64,000 bases of DNA from NCBI GenBank assembly GCA_963738625.1, contig CAVTXH010000002.1, positions 868,001 to 932,000 of the forward strand, given 5' to 3'. A program made the position numbers and the translations under genes. This DNA is from UBA7672 sp963738625 (GTDB lineage Bacteria; Pseudomonadota; Alphaproteobacteria; Caulobacterales; Hyphomonadaceae). The notes under the pieces were generated by a model. The model saw nothing but the letters and a program-made list of their open reading frames with translations. It was not told the DNA's origin and did not search any database. Shown here piece after piece: positions 1 through 10,200 of the stretch. The number at the start of each line of letters is the position of its first letter. The stretch's first letter is position 1.

Positions 1-104
1 TCCGCTATAAGCTAGGTTTACCCATGATGTCCGGGCACGCCCGAGCAACTGGCGGGCTGGCGATCCTCGCCCACCCGGAACCAAGACGCGAAACTTCCGG
101 GGCG

Positions 105-845
105 ATGGCAAAGCAGCGAACGCCTGATCCGTTTGGCGACCCCAACGCCGAGGTCACTCCAGCAGAGCGGGAGATCTGGCAGGCCGAAGTTCGGCGCCTG
201 ATCGCGCTCATGGCGACGCACGCCGAACCCTACTCGACGACCAGCGCCGGCCTCGACATCGTCGTCATGCCCAAGGTGTTTTCGCCCGCTTACTTCACTG
301 ACAGTGAGTGGTTTGCGACGGGCATCGCAGCGCTGGCTGGTAAAGGCCGCCTGCTGGACGTAGGCACCGGCACCGGCATCGTCGCGCTCCTTGCTCATCT
401 CAACGGCGCCTCCGCTGTGGCCACCGACATCAACCCGCACGCCGTCGAAAATGCACGACGCAATTTTGAGAAATTCGGGCTCAGCATCCCGGTCTACCTG
501 GGCGACGTGTATGCCGCCGTTCCGGCTGGCGAAGAGTTTGACCTGATCTTCTGGAATCACCCGTTCAACCGCGGGACCCGCCTGCACGAAGATGAGCTCT
601 CGCTCTGCGGTTTTGACTACGAGTACCGCGGACTGACCCGGTTCATCCAGGACGCACATTATTTTCTGACGGACCGTGGCAGGCTCATTCTCGGCACGAG
701 CACTTTTGCCGAAGTATCGCTGATCGAACGGATTGCCCGCGACGCGGGCTACGCTGTGAACATTCTCTCTCGCAAAGAATGCCCGCTTCAGTGGCGCGGG
801 CCCGCCGTCACCGAGCTCCGGCTATGTGAGTTCGTGCCGCGCTGA
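105..845 (+). CDS. class I SAM-dependent methyltransferase (HemK/small-methyltransferase type)
   Basis: Predicted soluble methyltransferase. With the start at 105 the SAM-binding motif I (LLDVGTGTGIVALLA) lies near residue 83, followed by the acidic loop ATDINPHA. A motif IV of the form NHPF replaces the usual NPPY/NPPF of N- and RNA-methyltransferases, so the methyl acceptor cannot be named. About 246 aa. The frame is open to the left edge of the window; ATG at 24 is also possible, but the 27 residues it would add look non-conserved, and the start at 105 has a weak GGGGCG in front of it. It stands alone, convergent with the response-regulator gene, so any link with the kinase system is not supported. 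The methyltransferase fold is secure; the role is unknown. Confidence 0.8.
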   Translation: MAKQRTPDPFGDPNAEVTPAEREIWQAEVRRLIALMATHAEPYSTTSAGLDIVVMPKVFSPAYFTDSEWFATGIAALAGKGRLLDVGTGTGIVALLAHLNGASAVATDINPHAVENARRNFEKFGLSIPVYLGDVYAAVPAGEEFDLIFWNHPFNRGTRLHEDELSLCGFDYEYRGLTRFIQDAHYFLTDRGRLILGTSTFAEVSLIERIARDAGYAVNILSRKECPLQWRGPAVTELRLCEFVPR

Positions 846-905
846 TTTGCCCTGCGTTGGTTGTGCCGTACCAGTGAGCTGCGCCTTTTGTCGTGGGTCG
901 TCCTG

Positions 906-2489
906 TTACAGCCTACTACCAACAGAGAGCCAGCCTGGCATTTCGTGCTCGCCGCAAATCCCCACAGCGAATTTGCGAAGCGCGGTCCACTCGGTCGGCA
1001 ACAGCATCGCCCGGGCTTCGGCCGCGGTGCTCAGCAGAAGCACATTGAGGTCGACGCTCTTGCTGGGATCGCCAACCAGATCGCCGGACAGGATCCCGGG
1101 GAGACCTGCGCCAACGCGATTGCCTGAGTCCAGACTTTTGGCATATTTTGTCTTGTCTTTGCCTATCGGCAGCGGGAGCGGGTCAAACAAACGGATCAGG
1201 TCCGCGCTGCTCAGAGGCAGCCGCAATGCGACCACATCAAGCGCGGAACCAAGTCCCAGCTCCGTCGCACTTGCCTGAAGCGAGACAGCATCCTGCAGCG
1301 CCCGCCCTGCCGCGGTATTGTTTTCGCTCCAGTCCAGCAACGCCTCGGAATCCCAGCCTTCGTAGTTCACGCGGTCGATGAACTCCAAAACGTCTTTGAC
1401 GTGCTCACCAACCGCCAGACTGGAGGCCGCCACGCGAAGCCGGTGCTCGCAGATGAGAAGCATCAGGATCGCCAGTCGGATGACCTGCGCAGTCTCTACG
1501 GGCATTTTCGAACGGCCTCCCTTCCAGCAGGCGGCGCCGATCCACGGGATCTCCGTCGTCAATGACGGGGGGTCATCTCGCCGAATGGCCTGATAGGCTC
1601 GGTGGGATTGCTCGGTGAGCCGCAAGTGCCAGAACAGGTCGGCAAGCTGGGCCGCCTTCGTGACGACCGGATCATCCACGGCTGCGACATCAATGAGCTC
1701 GCGTTGCACGACGGTGGCCGGAACAACCGGGCCATTATCGCCACGCTCTTTCTTGTCAAAAAAGAGCACTCCGAGTGCGAAGCTACGGAGCCCATAAGCG
1801 GTCTGGATCTCAACTTCCATCGCCGCGTCAAGATAACCATTGGGACTGGCGCTGATCGCACGCGCCAAGGTCTTTCTTTCGCCACGCCCGATTGCGGCCG
1901 TGCCCGCGGCGAACGCATCCCGAAGCGCCATCCGGTAAGCCGACGCAACTTTGTTGGTCAGCAGGTCGCCGAAATCCTGACGTACCTTGGATATCTTCTT
2001 CGGCTCCGCCATATGAAATCCCGCAGGCCGGAATTTCCAGCAGAGCTCCCAAATCGGTCCGATCTCCTCGCTGTATCCGGAATACGGAATCACGGCTTGT
2101 GGATGGGATGGCCATTGGAGCGCTGTCAGCATGCCTGTGACGAGTTCCACAGCCGGGACGTGCATGCCATTCGTCTTGTGGTCCTCATCCGTGCAGTTTT
2201 CCCGGTCGTCGCAGAGCCTGAAATCCAGGATGTACACGTCGAATGGAGCCTCGGCGCATTCGTACTCGTACGTGGAGGGGCCGACACGCGCCTGCTCCTT
2301 GACAATACGAAGGTCCTCGAGATCCGTTATCGATGTGATCGAGAACCACGATGAATAGCGTTGAGAATCCGGAACGCGATCGAACACCTCACTGATCATC
2401 ATCTCGCCCTTCTGGCCCTTGTCATCGAGCCAGAGGATCTTGAGGCGGCCGTCAGAGTCATATGGCTTGGTGAAATGAACCTTGGTCAT
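906..2489 (-). CDS. divergent response regulator with large uncharacterised C-terminal domain
   Basis: 527 aa. The N-terminal ~150 residues look like a receiver domain: beta-1 KILWLDD with acidic D22/D23, beta-3 FDVYILDF with D89 as the likely phosphoacceptor, and VIPYSGY supplying the conserved Ser/Thr (S137). Between D23 and D89 the domain is longer than a normal receiver. Residues ~160-527 match no DNA-binding or enzymatic output domain I recognise; they look mostly helical. The ATG overlaps the stop of the corrected kinase frame (ATGA, 2486-2489), which implies translational coupling and partnership with the kinase. The gene has a more AT-rich appearance than the housekeeping genes. Receiver assignment is likely; output function unknown. 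Confidence 0.75.
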   Translation of the reverse strand: MTKVHFTKPYDSDGRLKILWLDDKGQKGEMMISEVFDRVPDSQRYSSWFSITSITDLEDLRIVKEQARVGPSTYEYECAEAPFDVYILDFRLCDDRENCTDEDHKTNGMHVPAVELVTGMLTALQWPSHPQAVIPYSGYSEEIGPIWELCWKFRPAGFHMAEPKKISKVRQDFGDLLTNKVASAYRMALRDAFAAGTAAIGRGERKTLARAISASPNGYLDAAMEVEIQTAYGLRSFALGVLFFDKKERGDNGPVVPATVVQRELIDVAAVDDPVVTKAAQLADLFWHLRLTEQSHRAYQAIRRDDPPSLTTEIPWIGAACWKGGRSKMPVETAQVIRLAILMLLICEHRLRVAASSLAVGEHVKDVLEFIDRVNYEGWDSEALLDWSENNTAAGRALQDAVSLQASATELGLGSALDVVALRLPLSSADLIRLFDPLPLPIGKDKTKYAKSLDSGNRVGAGLPGILSGDLVGDPSKSVDLNVLLLSTAAEARAMLLPTEWTALRKFAVGICGEHEMPGWLSVGSRL

Positions 2490-4172
2490 CGGTTGCTCAG
2501 CTTTCGCCTTTGCGGACGAGGCGGAACTGTGGAGGCGCCGTCGTCTGACACCATCAGTTCCCCAAGGAAGAGCGTGGCTACGAAAGTGGAGCCTCCTTTC
2601 ACACGATCAACTTTGAGATCAATCCCGGGAATTTCATCGAACAGTGCGCGGATGCGATTTACGGAATCCGGAGTTTTCCGACACCTTTCTGGGCGGAAGA
2701 CCCCCTGGAGGAGGCCCGCCGTCAGCGAGATCATTCTCTATCTGAACCGTGAGATCGTCAGGGCCTCCAAAAATCGAAAGCCTTATCGGCCTTCCGTCCT
2801 GGTTAGCCGCGCGGCCGTGTTCAATGGCGTTGCGGAATAGCTCCAGCAAAACACCAGTGATCAAATCCTCCCTTAGATATCCTGACGGGAGGTCCCAGTC
2901 GGCTGTTGCATCGTCGGAATCTCCCGCTGCTAGCGGCTGGCTGCCGTCTTCCGCCCGCCGTGACAGCTTCCAAGTTTCTTCGACAACAGACCTTATGCTC
3001 CAGGGATCCTCGGAGCGGAATTTGTCGCGAACAACGCCCCCTTCAGCCGCATACATCTCTGAAAAACCGATGAGACTTGTCGCAACGTTTTCCGCGATCA
3101 TCATGCTTCGCAGCTTGCGCGCGACGTTGCCTTTGTGCCCGATGACGACGTCGGCCTCTCCGGCAAAATCTGCAATTATGTCTCTCGCTGAAAAGAGCTT
3201 CCTGTGAGCGTCTTTGTAAATCAGCAGATCTATCAGCGTACTGGTATGGATTGCCCGTATCGCGGATACGCTGCCGTGGAACATCGCCCCTGCGAAGTCC
3301 CGTTGACGCGCGGCAGCCTCATAGGCCGTCTGCGACTCTGCGGCCGAGGCCTCTGCGAGAATCCACCGGACGTCACGGAGAAACGACCTCAGCTTTATGT
3401 CGCCTGAACGGACACTTTCGCGGAAAATGAAAAATATGCATCCACCCGGAGTTCCGATGTACCCTGGTTTCGTATTGACTTTAGATGACTGGGCAAACTC
3501 TGGCCTCGCGAACGGGATCAGGACCAAAGTCCCGCCACTGACCTGATCCAGGATATTTCTGTCTTTCGCGCTCGCCGTCAGTACTTGAACCACATCGTCC
3601 ATCTGCCGTGACACATGTCGCGCGCGGCCGCCACTCTCACGCCCACCCATACGAAAGCCGTAGGCGCGAAGGACCGGCTGAAACTCCGAATCGGGCTGCG
3701 CTATCCGCGGCCCCGGTATGGCTTTGTGATAGAACCCCGTAGATGGCCCATAGAGGTCTTTGTGAAGGGCGATTGGCGTACCGCCTTTCACACCTAAGTT
3801 TTGAGAACGGAAGATGCAGTCAGCGTAAGCGGCGTGCAGTCCGTCAGCTTCCGCTGAGAACATAGTGACGTAACCTGTGAAGAAGGGTGCTTGCCCGGTC
3901 GACTGCCGCCTTTCATCAGCGATCAATGCCATCTCGACGCCGAGCAGAGACAGTTCGTACAGGTCGGCCGCTTCCTGGAACTGAAGCGCCCAGTCCTTTG
4001 CCACCTTGATGACGTTGGCGGACAGTTCCTCCTCGCCGACGGTCCTGTTACCGACCGGCATCGACGCATAGAGAGGCTCTAGCTTCGGTATTTCCCCTGC
4101 GGTCCGAAGCCAGCCAGTCCAGGTTCCCAGATCAACATGTCCGGCACTCACGTGCCTTTCTTCGTCGCTCAC
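2486..4172 (-). pseudogene. histidine-kinase-like protein, reading frame broken by a single frameshift near 2656-2670
   Basis: Reading from the GTG at 4172 (preceded by GGGGAGAG) gives 512 aa ending at 2634. Its C-terminal part is a GHKL ATPase: N box ELFRNAIEH (residues 444-452), then ADGGPPPGG and SENSGF (498-503). A candidate phosphoacceptor region FHGSVSAIRAI carries H299. After SGF the frame loses similarity, but the next frame continues with RIRALFDEIPG and GSTFVATLFLG, the normal end of this ATPase fold, and stops at 2486 in an ATGA overlap with the regulator. A one-base shift near 2656-2670 joins both parts into about 560 aa. The N-terminal ~280 residues are an unrecognised sensor without transmembrane segments. 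The break may be a real mutation or a sequence error. The gene begins 23 bases after the ABC ATPase and is probably in its operon. Confidence 0.75.
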
Positions 4173-4195
4173 ATCTCTCCCCGCCGAGCTTGTGC

Positions 4196-4996
4196 TCAGC
4201 GACGATGGGCAAAATTCAGAACATGTGCAAGCACCGCTTGACGCAACGTCTCAAAGGCGTGCGATGTCCGGTCCCTCAGGGGGGGGAGGTCGACCCCGAA
4301 CTCTGCCTCAACTGAGTTGGGCGCTCCTCCTAGGACAATGATCCTGTCCGCCAGAAAAACCGCTTCGTCGATGTCGTGTGTGACCAGGACCACGGAGAGT
4401 TCGGCGCTCCGTTGAAGACCTGCCAGTTCCGCCTGCAAATTCATGCGCGTAAAGCTGTCGAGCGCGCCAAATGGTTCGTCAAGCAGGAGCAGATCCGGCG
4501 ACCCCGCCAGCGCCCTGGCGAGGGCAACGCGCTTTTCCATGCCGCCCGACAGTTCCCGGGGCCACGCGCGCGTGAAATCCTCCAGCCCAACCATCCTGAG
4601 GGTCTCGCGTACCCTCTCGGCGGCCTTCTCTTTCGGCATGTCTGACGGCAGGGAAAAGGCGACGTTCGCCTCCACCCGCTCCCAGGGAAGCAGACGCAAA
4701 TCCTGAAATACGAGCCCCGCCCCAGCGCGCGATCCCCGGACCGGCTCGCCTCTCAGCAGCACGCTGCCGTCGAACGAGGTGTCGAGGCCGGCGATCATGC
4801 GCAGCAGAGTCGTCTTGCCCGCCCCGCTGGTTCCGAGCAGCGCGACGACCTCGCCCTCGGCCACGCTGAAGGAGATGTTCTCGAGAACGACACGGGGCGT
4901 GGGAGATCCGAAGGCCTTGCGCGCGACGTCTACGGTCAGCAGCGGCTTGGCTGCGGTTGCGCCAGGCTGGGCCGGCGTCAGAGGCTGAACAGTCAT
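4196..4996 (-). CDS. ABC importer ATPase, SsuB/TauB/NrtD type
   Basis: Cytoplasmic ATPase energising the permease of the next gene. Walker A LLGTSGAGKTT, Q-loop LVFQDLRLLPW, signature LSGGMEKRVALARAL, Walker B LLLLDEPFGALD and H-loop VLVTHDIDEAV are all present; the LLPW after the Q-loop and the EPFGALD Walker B are typical of sulfonate, taurine and nitrate importers. About 266 aa. The start at 4996 is preferred over the upstream ATG at 5029, because it lies just after a strong GGGAGGTGAT and does not overlap the permease, whereas the upstream start would. Substrate not determinable from this protein. Confidence 0.93.
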   Translation of the reverse strand: MTVQPLTPAQPGATAAKPLLTVDVARKAFGSPTPRVVLENISFSVAEGEVVALLGTSGAGKTTLLRMIAGLDTSFDGSVLLRGEPVRGSRAGAGLVFQDLRLLPWERVEANVAFSLPSDMPKEKAAERVRETLRMVGLEDFTRAWPRELSGGMEKRVALARALAGSPDLLLLDEPFGALDSFTRMNLQAELAGLQRSAELSVVLVTHDIDEAVFLADRIIVLGGAPNSVEAEFGVDLPPLRDRTSHAFETLRQAVLAHVLNFAHRR

Positions 4997-5000
4997 CGTG

Positions 5001-5010
5001 ATCACCTCCC
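5001..5010 (-). promoter_or_regulatory. Shine-Dalgarno deciding the ABC ATPase start
   Basis: On the minus strand GGGAGGTGAT precedes ATG 4996 by four bases and contains the permease stop codon TGA (5004-5002). This implies reinitiation or coupling between permease and ATPase, and argues against the longer upstream start. Confidence 0.8.
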
Positions 5011-5826
5011 CCCGAAAGTAGCCTGCCATCTGAGCAGGCGTCTCTGCAGAGCAACCATCATCCAGTCGCTCGCCATGCCGAGGATGCCGATGCAGACCAT
5101 GCCGGAAATCATGTCGGCCGGCCTGGAGAAGTTGCGGAAGTCATACACAAACCACCCGATGCCCTTCTGCGCAGAGATGAGTTCGGCAGCGATCAGCAGG
5201 ATCCACGAAAGACCAAGTCCAAGACGAAGCCCCATCAGGATGGAGGGAAGCGAGGCAGGCAGAAGAATGCGGCTGAGAACTTCCAGCCGGCTCTTCCGGT
5301 AGATTGTGGCAACCTCGACCAGTCGAACGTCGACGTTGCGGATGCCTGAGATCGTGTTTGTCGCGACGACGAAGAATACGCCGATCGCTATCAGCCAGAT
5401 TTTCGAGGGCTCTCCGAACCCGAGCAGGATAATAAGCAGGGGGATCCAGGCGGTCGGCGGAATTGGCGCCAGCAGGCCGATCGTCGGAGCAAGGAAGCGT
5501 TCGGCCCTCCAGCTGAGGCCGATCCAGCATCCGATCATCAGACCAGCCGCTGCCCCCAGCCCGAACCCCTGAATGAGCCGCCAGAGACTGGCCCAGACGT
5601 GAACGGCAAGCGTGCCGTCGCCGGCCAGCCGGATGAGGTTCGCGAGAACATCCGCCGGCGAGGCGATAAGCGTCGGGGGCACCCACCGAGCGGCCACAGC
5701 AATATGCCAGAGCGCAATCAGCACGACAGGCAATACAAGGGGAGCGGCAATCCAGAGGACACCACCCACTCCCCGGCCAGCTTTTCCGCCAGCCGGGGTT
5801 TCGATGCGCTCGGGGGCGCTGGTCAT
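5002..5826 (-). CDS. ABC importer permease, SsuC/TauC/NrtB type
   Basis: 274-aa inner-membrane permease of the binding-protein-dependent transport family. About six hydrophobic segments, beginning with GGVLWIAAPLVLPVVLIALWH, and an EAA loop of the form VEVATIYRKSRLEVLSRILLP that contacts the ATPase. The length is normal for SsuC/TauC. Its ATG overlaps the stop of the binding-protein gene (ATGA at 5823-5826) and its stop lies in the ribosome binding site of the ATPase, so all three are translated as a unit. Confidence 0.92.
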   Translation of the reverse strand: MTSAPERIETPAGGKAGRGVGGVLWIAAPLVLPVVLIALWHIAVAARWVPPTLIASPADVLANLIRLAGDGTLAVHVWASLWRLIQGFGLGAAAGLMIGCWIGLSWRAERFLAPTIGLLAPIPPTAWIPLLIILLGFGEPSKIWLIAIGVFFVVATNTISGIRNVDVRLVEVATIYRKSRLEVLSRILLPASLPSILMGLRLGLGLSWILLIAAELISAQKGIGWFVYDFRNFSRPADMISGMVCIGILGMASDWMMVALQRRLLRWQATFGGR

Positions 5827-6770
5827 GGACGGATCAGGTCCTTTGCAACGTCAACGCGCGCGCGGATGAGGCCTTTGTCCAGGAGAAAGTCCGCCTTCTT
5901 CTGGATGTCGTCCTGAACAGCCGGCGTGAGGCTGACATCGAACCGGTGCTTGGACCATGCAAGCTTCACAACGGCCGGATCGAGATTGGCAGCCTTGGAC
6001 AGGATGGACATGGCTTCATCGGGATTTGCCTGAACCCAGGCCTTTGCGCGCTCAAGCGTGTCCGAGATCGCTTTGGCCATGTCGGGGTGCTCGTCCTTGA
6101 ACCCGCCGCGCATGGCCATGAGGCTCTGAATGCTTGCATCTCCGCCGGGGAGTGTTCTTCCCTTTCCGGCAACGATTTCCTGTTCAACCCACGGCGGCCA
6201 GACCGCCCAGGCATCAAGACGGTTTGCATCAAATGCGGCCTTGCCTTCGGGCGGCGCCATGTCGACAAGCGTGAGGTCGCCGTCGGCGAGCCCGGCGGCG
6301 CGGGCGTTCACGAGAACGCCGTACTGCGAGCTGGTTCCTGCCAGCACGCCGATGGTTTTGCCTTTAAGATCGGCGAAGGTCTTGATCGGTGAATTGACCG
6401 GAACCAGAACGTCGACCGGCAGGGTGCAGCTGAGATTGGTGACACGCACGTCGATGCCTGCGTTGCGGCCGATCAGAACCGGCGGCTCCGCCTCGAAAAT
6501 AACGTCCAGACGATTGCTCGCCAGAGCCTCGTTGATTGCCGGCAGCGCTTCGAACTGGTTGAACGTCGCTTTGGCGTTAAATGGTTTGAGCGCTTCATCA
6601 AACCAGCCTTTTTCCCGCGCGACGATGTAGGGCGTGTAGTCGATCGCGAGAGAGAATGTTCCGAACGCTACTGTCGTTTCCGGCTTGGGAGCCGCCTGCT
6701 GTTGTCCGCAGCCGGTCGTCAGCAGCATCAGCGCTGCTAATGCGCCTGCGAAAAATCCGCGCCTTTCCAT
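5823..6770 (-). CDS. substrate-binding lipoprotein of the ABC importer (NMT1/SsuA-like)
   Basis: 315 aa. The N-terminus MERRGFFAGALAALMLLTTGC is a lipoprotein signal peptide with a lipobox ending at a cysteine. The mature protein follows the SsuA/NMT1 pattern: DYTPYIVAREKGWFDEAL, LPAINEAL, PIKTFADLKGKTIGVLAGTS and AWAVWPPW are typical of aliphatic-sulfonate, taurine, nitrate or thiamine-precursor binding proteins. The start at 6770 is chosen for GGAGACAGAA upstream and because the lipobox then sits normally; the open frame continues to a GTG at 7109, but that extension would bury the signal peptide. Lipid anchoring of such a protein is less usual in Gram-negatives. First gene of a probable five-gene operon with kinase and regulator. 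Confidence 0.9.
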   Translation of the reverse strand: MERRGFFAGALAALMLLTTGCGQQQAAPKPETTVAFGTFSLAIDYTPYIVAREKGWFDEALKPFNAKATFNQFEALPAINEALASNRLDVIFEAEPPVLIGRNAGIDVRVTNLSCTLPVDVLVPVNSPIKTFADLKGKTIGVLAGTSSQYGVLVNARAAGLADGDLTLVDMAPPEGKAAFDANRLDAWAVWPPWVEQEIVAGKGRTLPGGDASIQSLMAMRGGFKDEHPDMAKAISDTLERAKAWVQANPDEAMSILSKAANLDPAVVKLAWSKHRFDVSLTPAVQDDIQKKADFLLDKGLIRARVDVAKDLIRP

Positions 6771-7226
6771 TTCTGTCTCCATTTCAGCCGTCTGTCTGTT
6801 GATACGCGACGGCTGCCTGTTGTCTCTATCGCATGCCTTCCGGCCCCTCCTGAAAAACCCTGACTGAATGTCGTCTGACCTTGCCGGCACGCTTTCCGGG
6901 CTGTCAGCGCGGAGTTTAACCCACTGAATATCCTCGGCAATTGCCTGCCATGTGCTCCTGCAGGACTCAACGCGGCGTCGGCCCGCCTCTCCGGTCCGGC
7001 GGCCCGGTTCGAGGACCTGCGCGAAGGAGTACGGGTGATATCCGGAATACAGTTTTTCAAACTGATCCGCATCTCTGTCGATTCGAGACCAAAGCTCCGA
7101 AAACTCCACGAAGTGCCTGCCCAGAGCTTCCTAAGAACTGGCGTTTCCCCGCGACGCGCCACGGAGCCCGACGGGCGCCTGTAAGGATGTGTGATAAGTT
7201 GCGTTCAGTGCGCTTCGGGAGCGGGA
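6771..7226. other. 456-base region between divergent binding-protein and NACHT genes
   Basis: No gene assigned. It must hold the promoters of the leftward ABC/kinase operon and of the rightward NACHT gene, but I see no convincing -35/-10 pair or operator. The minus-strand frame of the binding protein stays open through it up to a GTG at 7109, and that stretch has protein-like composition (FEKLYSGYHPYSFAQVL), so it could be the remnant of a small gene; there is no good ribosome binding site. Confidence 0.5.
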
Positions 7227-10200
7227 ATGCCATTCATCGAGCTTGATCGCCGGTTTCGCGACCTCACGGCAAAGGAGCTCGAGGATCCCGAGTACCTCGC
7301 ATACCTCAATGAGCGCGAGTTCGGGTCTCCGGTCGACTGGGCTCAGCTCCGCCGTCACTCGAGAGTTCTGCTGCTTGCCGAAGCCGGGTCCGGCAAGACC
7401 GCCGAGATGCAGAACCAAGCGGCGCGCCTCACAGCTGAAGGGCGCTACGCATTCTTTGTCGCACTCGAGTCTCTCGATCGCGAGGAGCTTGGGGGGCTGC
7501 TGTCCGCCGAGGACGAAGAGCGGCTGGACCAGTGGATGCGGCTGCCGGCCGAGCCGGGCTGGTTCTTTCTCGACGCCGTCGACGAGCTGAAGCTGACATC
7601 CGGAAAACTTGAGCGGGCGCTGCGGCGCTTTGCGAGGTCAATTCCCGGCCAGCTCGCGCGCGCGCGAGTTGTCGTGTCCTGCCGGCCGAACGACTGGCGC
7701 GGCGATGTCGACATGGCGACGATGAAATCGCTCCTGCCCGACCAGCCTGCCGCGGCGCCAGCAGAGTCCACCGGCGAAGAGTATTTCCTCGAAGCGTTGC
7801 GCCGCGAGACCGGGCAGCGCCAGCCGCTGGTCTCCGAAACCGAAGTTGCCAGCGGAGCAGTCAGGACGGTCATTCTCCTCCCGATGAGCTCGCGACAGAT
7901 CGGACAGTTCGCGAGAACGTCCGGTATCACGAACGCCGACAGCTTCCTGGCCGAGATCGGACGTCAGAACGCCTGGACGTTTGCCAGACGGCCTCTCGAT
8001 CTGTCGGAGCTCGCCGCGACCTGGACCGCAACGGGACGTCTTGGCACGCGACGCGAACAGCATGAAGCCAACATCAGGGCCAAGCTTCGTGACGATCCTG
8101 ACCGGGCAGATCAGGGGCTTCTTGGCGATCAGGAGGCAAGAACCGGCGCGGAACGTCTGGCGCTCGCGCTCGCGCTTACCCGCACGCGCGTCCTGCGTTC
8201 GCCGGCGCAGCGTCTTGATCCCGAACGGTCAGCTGGTGTCCTTGATCCCGGTTCGGTTCTGACTGAGTGGTCCCCGCAACAGCGCCAGAGCCTGATGCGG
8301 AAGGCGTTGTTCGACCCCGCAACTTACGGGCGGGTGCGCTTCCACCACCGGTCCGTCCAGGAATATCTCGCCGCCTGCAGGCTGCGGAGCCTCCGCGATG
8401 CCGGAATGTCAGTGAAGACGGTCTTCAGGCTGCTCTTCGCAGAGCGCTATGGCGCCAAGGTTGTTGTTCCGTCGATGAGACCCATCGCTGCGTGGCTGGC
8501 GCTCTGGGATTTCGCCGTCATGCACGAGCTGGCCCGGCGCGAGCCGGAAGTGCTTCTGTCCATGGGCGATCCGGAATCGCTTGATATGCCTGCGCGGGCA
8601 AACCTGCTCAGGCGGTTTGCGGCGTCCTACGGAGAAGGGGGCTGGCGCGGCCTCGACATCCCGACCGATGAAGTCAGGCGGCTTGCCCATAGCGAGCCTG
8701 CGGCTGTCGTGCGGGAGTTGTGGGGCGATGGTCCTGAAAATCCTGACGTTCAGGAGCTCCTCATCGAGGTGATCTGGAAGGGGCCAATTCCGACGTGTGC
8801 AGATCTGGCCGAACAGGCAGCGTTCAATGCGGAGTGGGGAGAGTATCACCGGATCATGGCCGTGCGCGCCCTCCGGGATGTGGGGCTGCAGGACATCGTC
8901 GGGCGGATTGCCCGGTCGGTTGTCGATGAGCGGGAACGGTGGCCCGACCGGGTGGTCAGAGGCCTGATCACTGATCTCTTTCCCGGGACCCTGAATGTCG
9001 ATGACCTGATTGTCCTTCTGGAGCGCACACCAGAGCCACGTTCCACGACCTCGGGATCCGGGTGGGCTATGCGGACGGTCGCGCGCGAGATCACGCCGGA
9101 CAGCGCCGAGGCGACCAGTCTGCGAAATCAGCTCGCAGATCTGATCTGGCGGGGCCGGAACGCCCAGCAGGAATTCTACAGGATCAGGGGACGGTTTGAT
9201 CACCTCGCGCTTCCACTGGCCATTCTCATCACGCGCCAGCTGTCGGCAGGCGTTCCTCCGTCAGAGGAGCTGATCCGCGCGGCGGTCATCGGTAACCGCT
9301 TCGGCAACAACGACGACGCCGGAAGAGACGCGGAAGCGCAGCTTCAGCACTACTTCCGCGACCAAGCAACTGCGCGTCCCCAAGCCTACTGGACCGAACT
9401 CGCTCTCATGGACGAGCTGGCGCCGTCGACCGATCCCTGGAACCGAGCCTACCACGCTCTCAATGAGGGTCTCCTCGAGCGTCTGTCGGCTGAAGACAGA
9501 CCGTGGGTTCTCGAAGCGCTGAGCGACGAAGCTGCGCCCCAGCGCAAGCCCGTCGCCATGAATATCCTGATGGACATCTGGGTCTGGCGCGGCCGCGGGG
9601 ACGACGAGCTCGCAGAGCTGCGTCGTCTTGCAGGTGCGGATGAAGCGCTCTCCGCGATCGTCACCGCCCGTTCCGTCCCACCGGACGATACTGCTCTGCG
9701 ACGCATGAGACGAGACGACCGCCGGCACGAGCGGCAGACCGCAGAGCGGGAGGCGCGACGGCTGGAGAACTGGCAGGCGTGGCGGCGGCGCCTGATGTTC
9801 AATACCGCGTTTGAATTCTGCCCGCCGCTTGAGGGAGTTACCCGCGAGAACATCCATTCATGGCTCTCGATGCGGGGAGGAAACACCCACTACAATGTGT
9901 GGGACCGCACCGCGATCGAGCGTGGCTTCAGCACTGAAGCCGCCGATCTTGCCGCTGCATCGTTCCGCCGGGCGTGGCGCGAGAACCCCGTCACGCTGTG
10001 GAGTGCACGGGAGCCCGCCGAAAGGAACAGCACGCTGTGGATCTGCATATACGGGCTCTGCGGCCTTGCTTCGGAAGTCGCGGACAACGCATGGGTCACG
10101 CCCCTCAGCTCAGCCGAGGCAAGGACCGCAGCTGCTTATGCGACAATCGAGCTGAACGGCCTGTCTTCTTTCATTCCGGCTCTGGCTGCATCTCACCCCG

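Noticed and set aside
5823..7109. 428-aa version of the binding protein with an N-terminal extension from GTG 7109
   Set aside because: The extension would place the lipoprotein signal peptide inside the chain; ATG 6770 has its own ribosome binding site.
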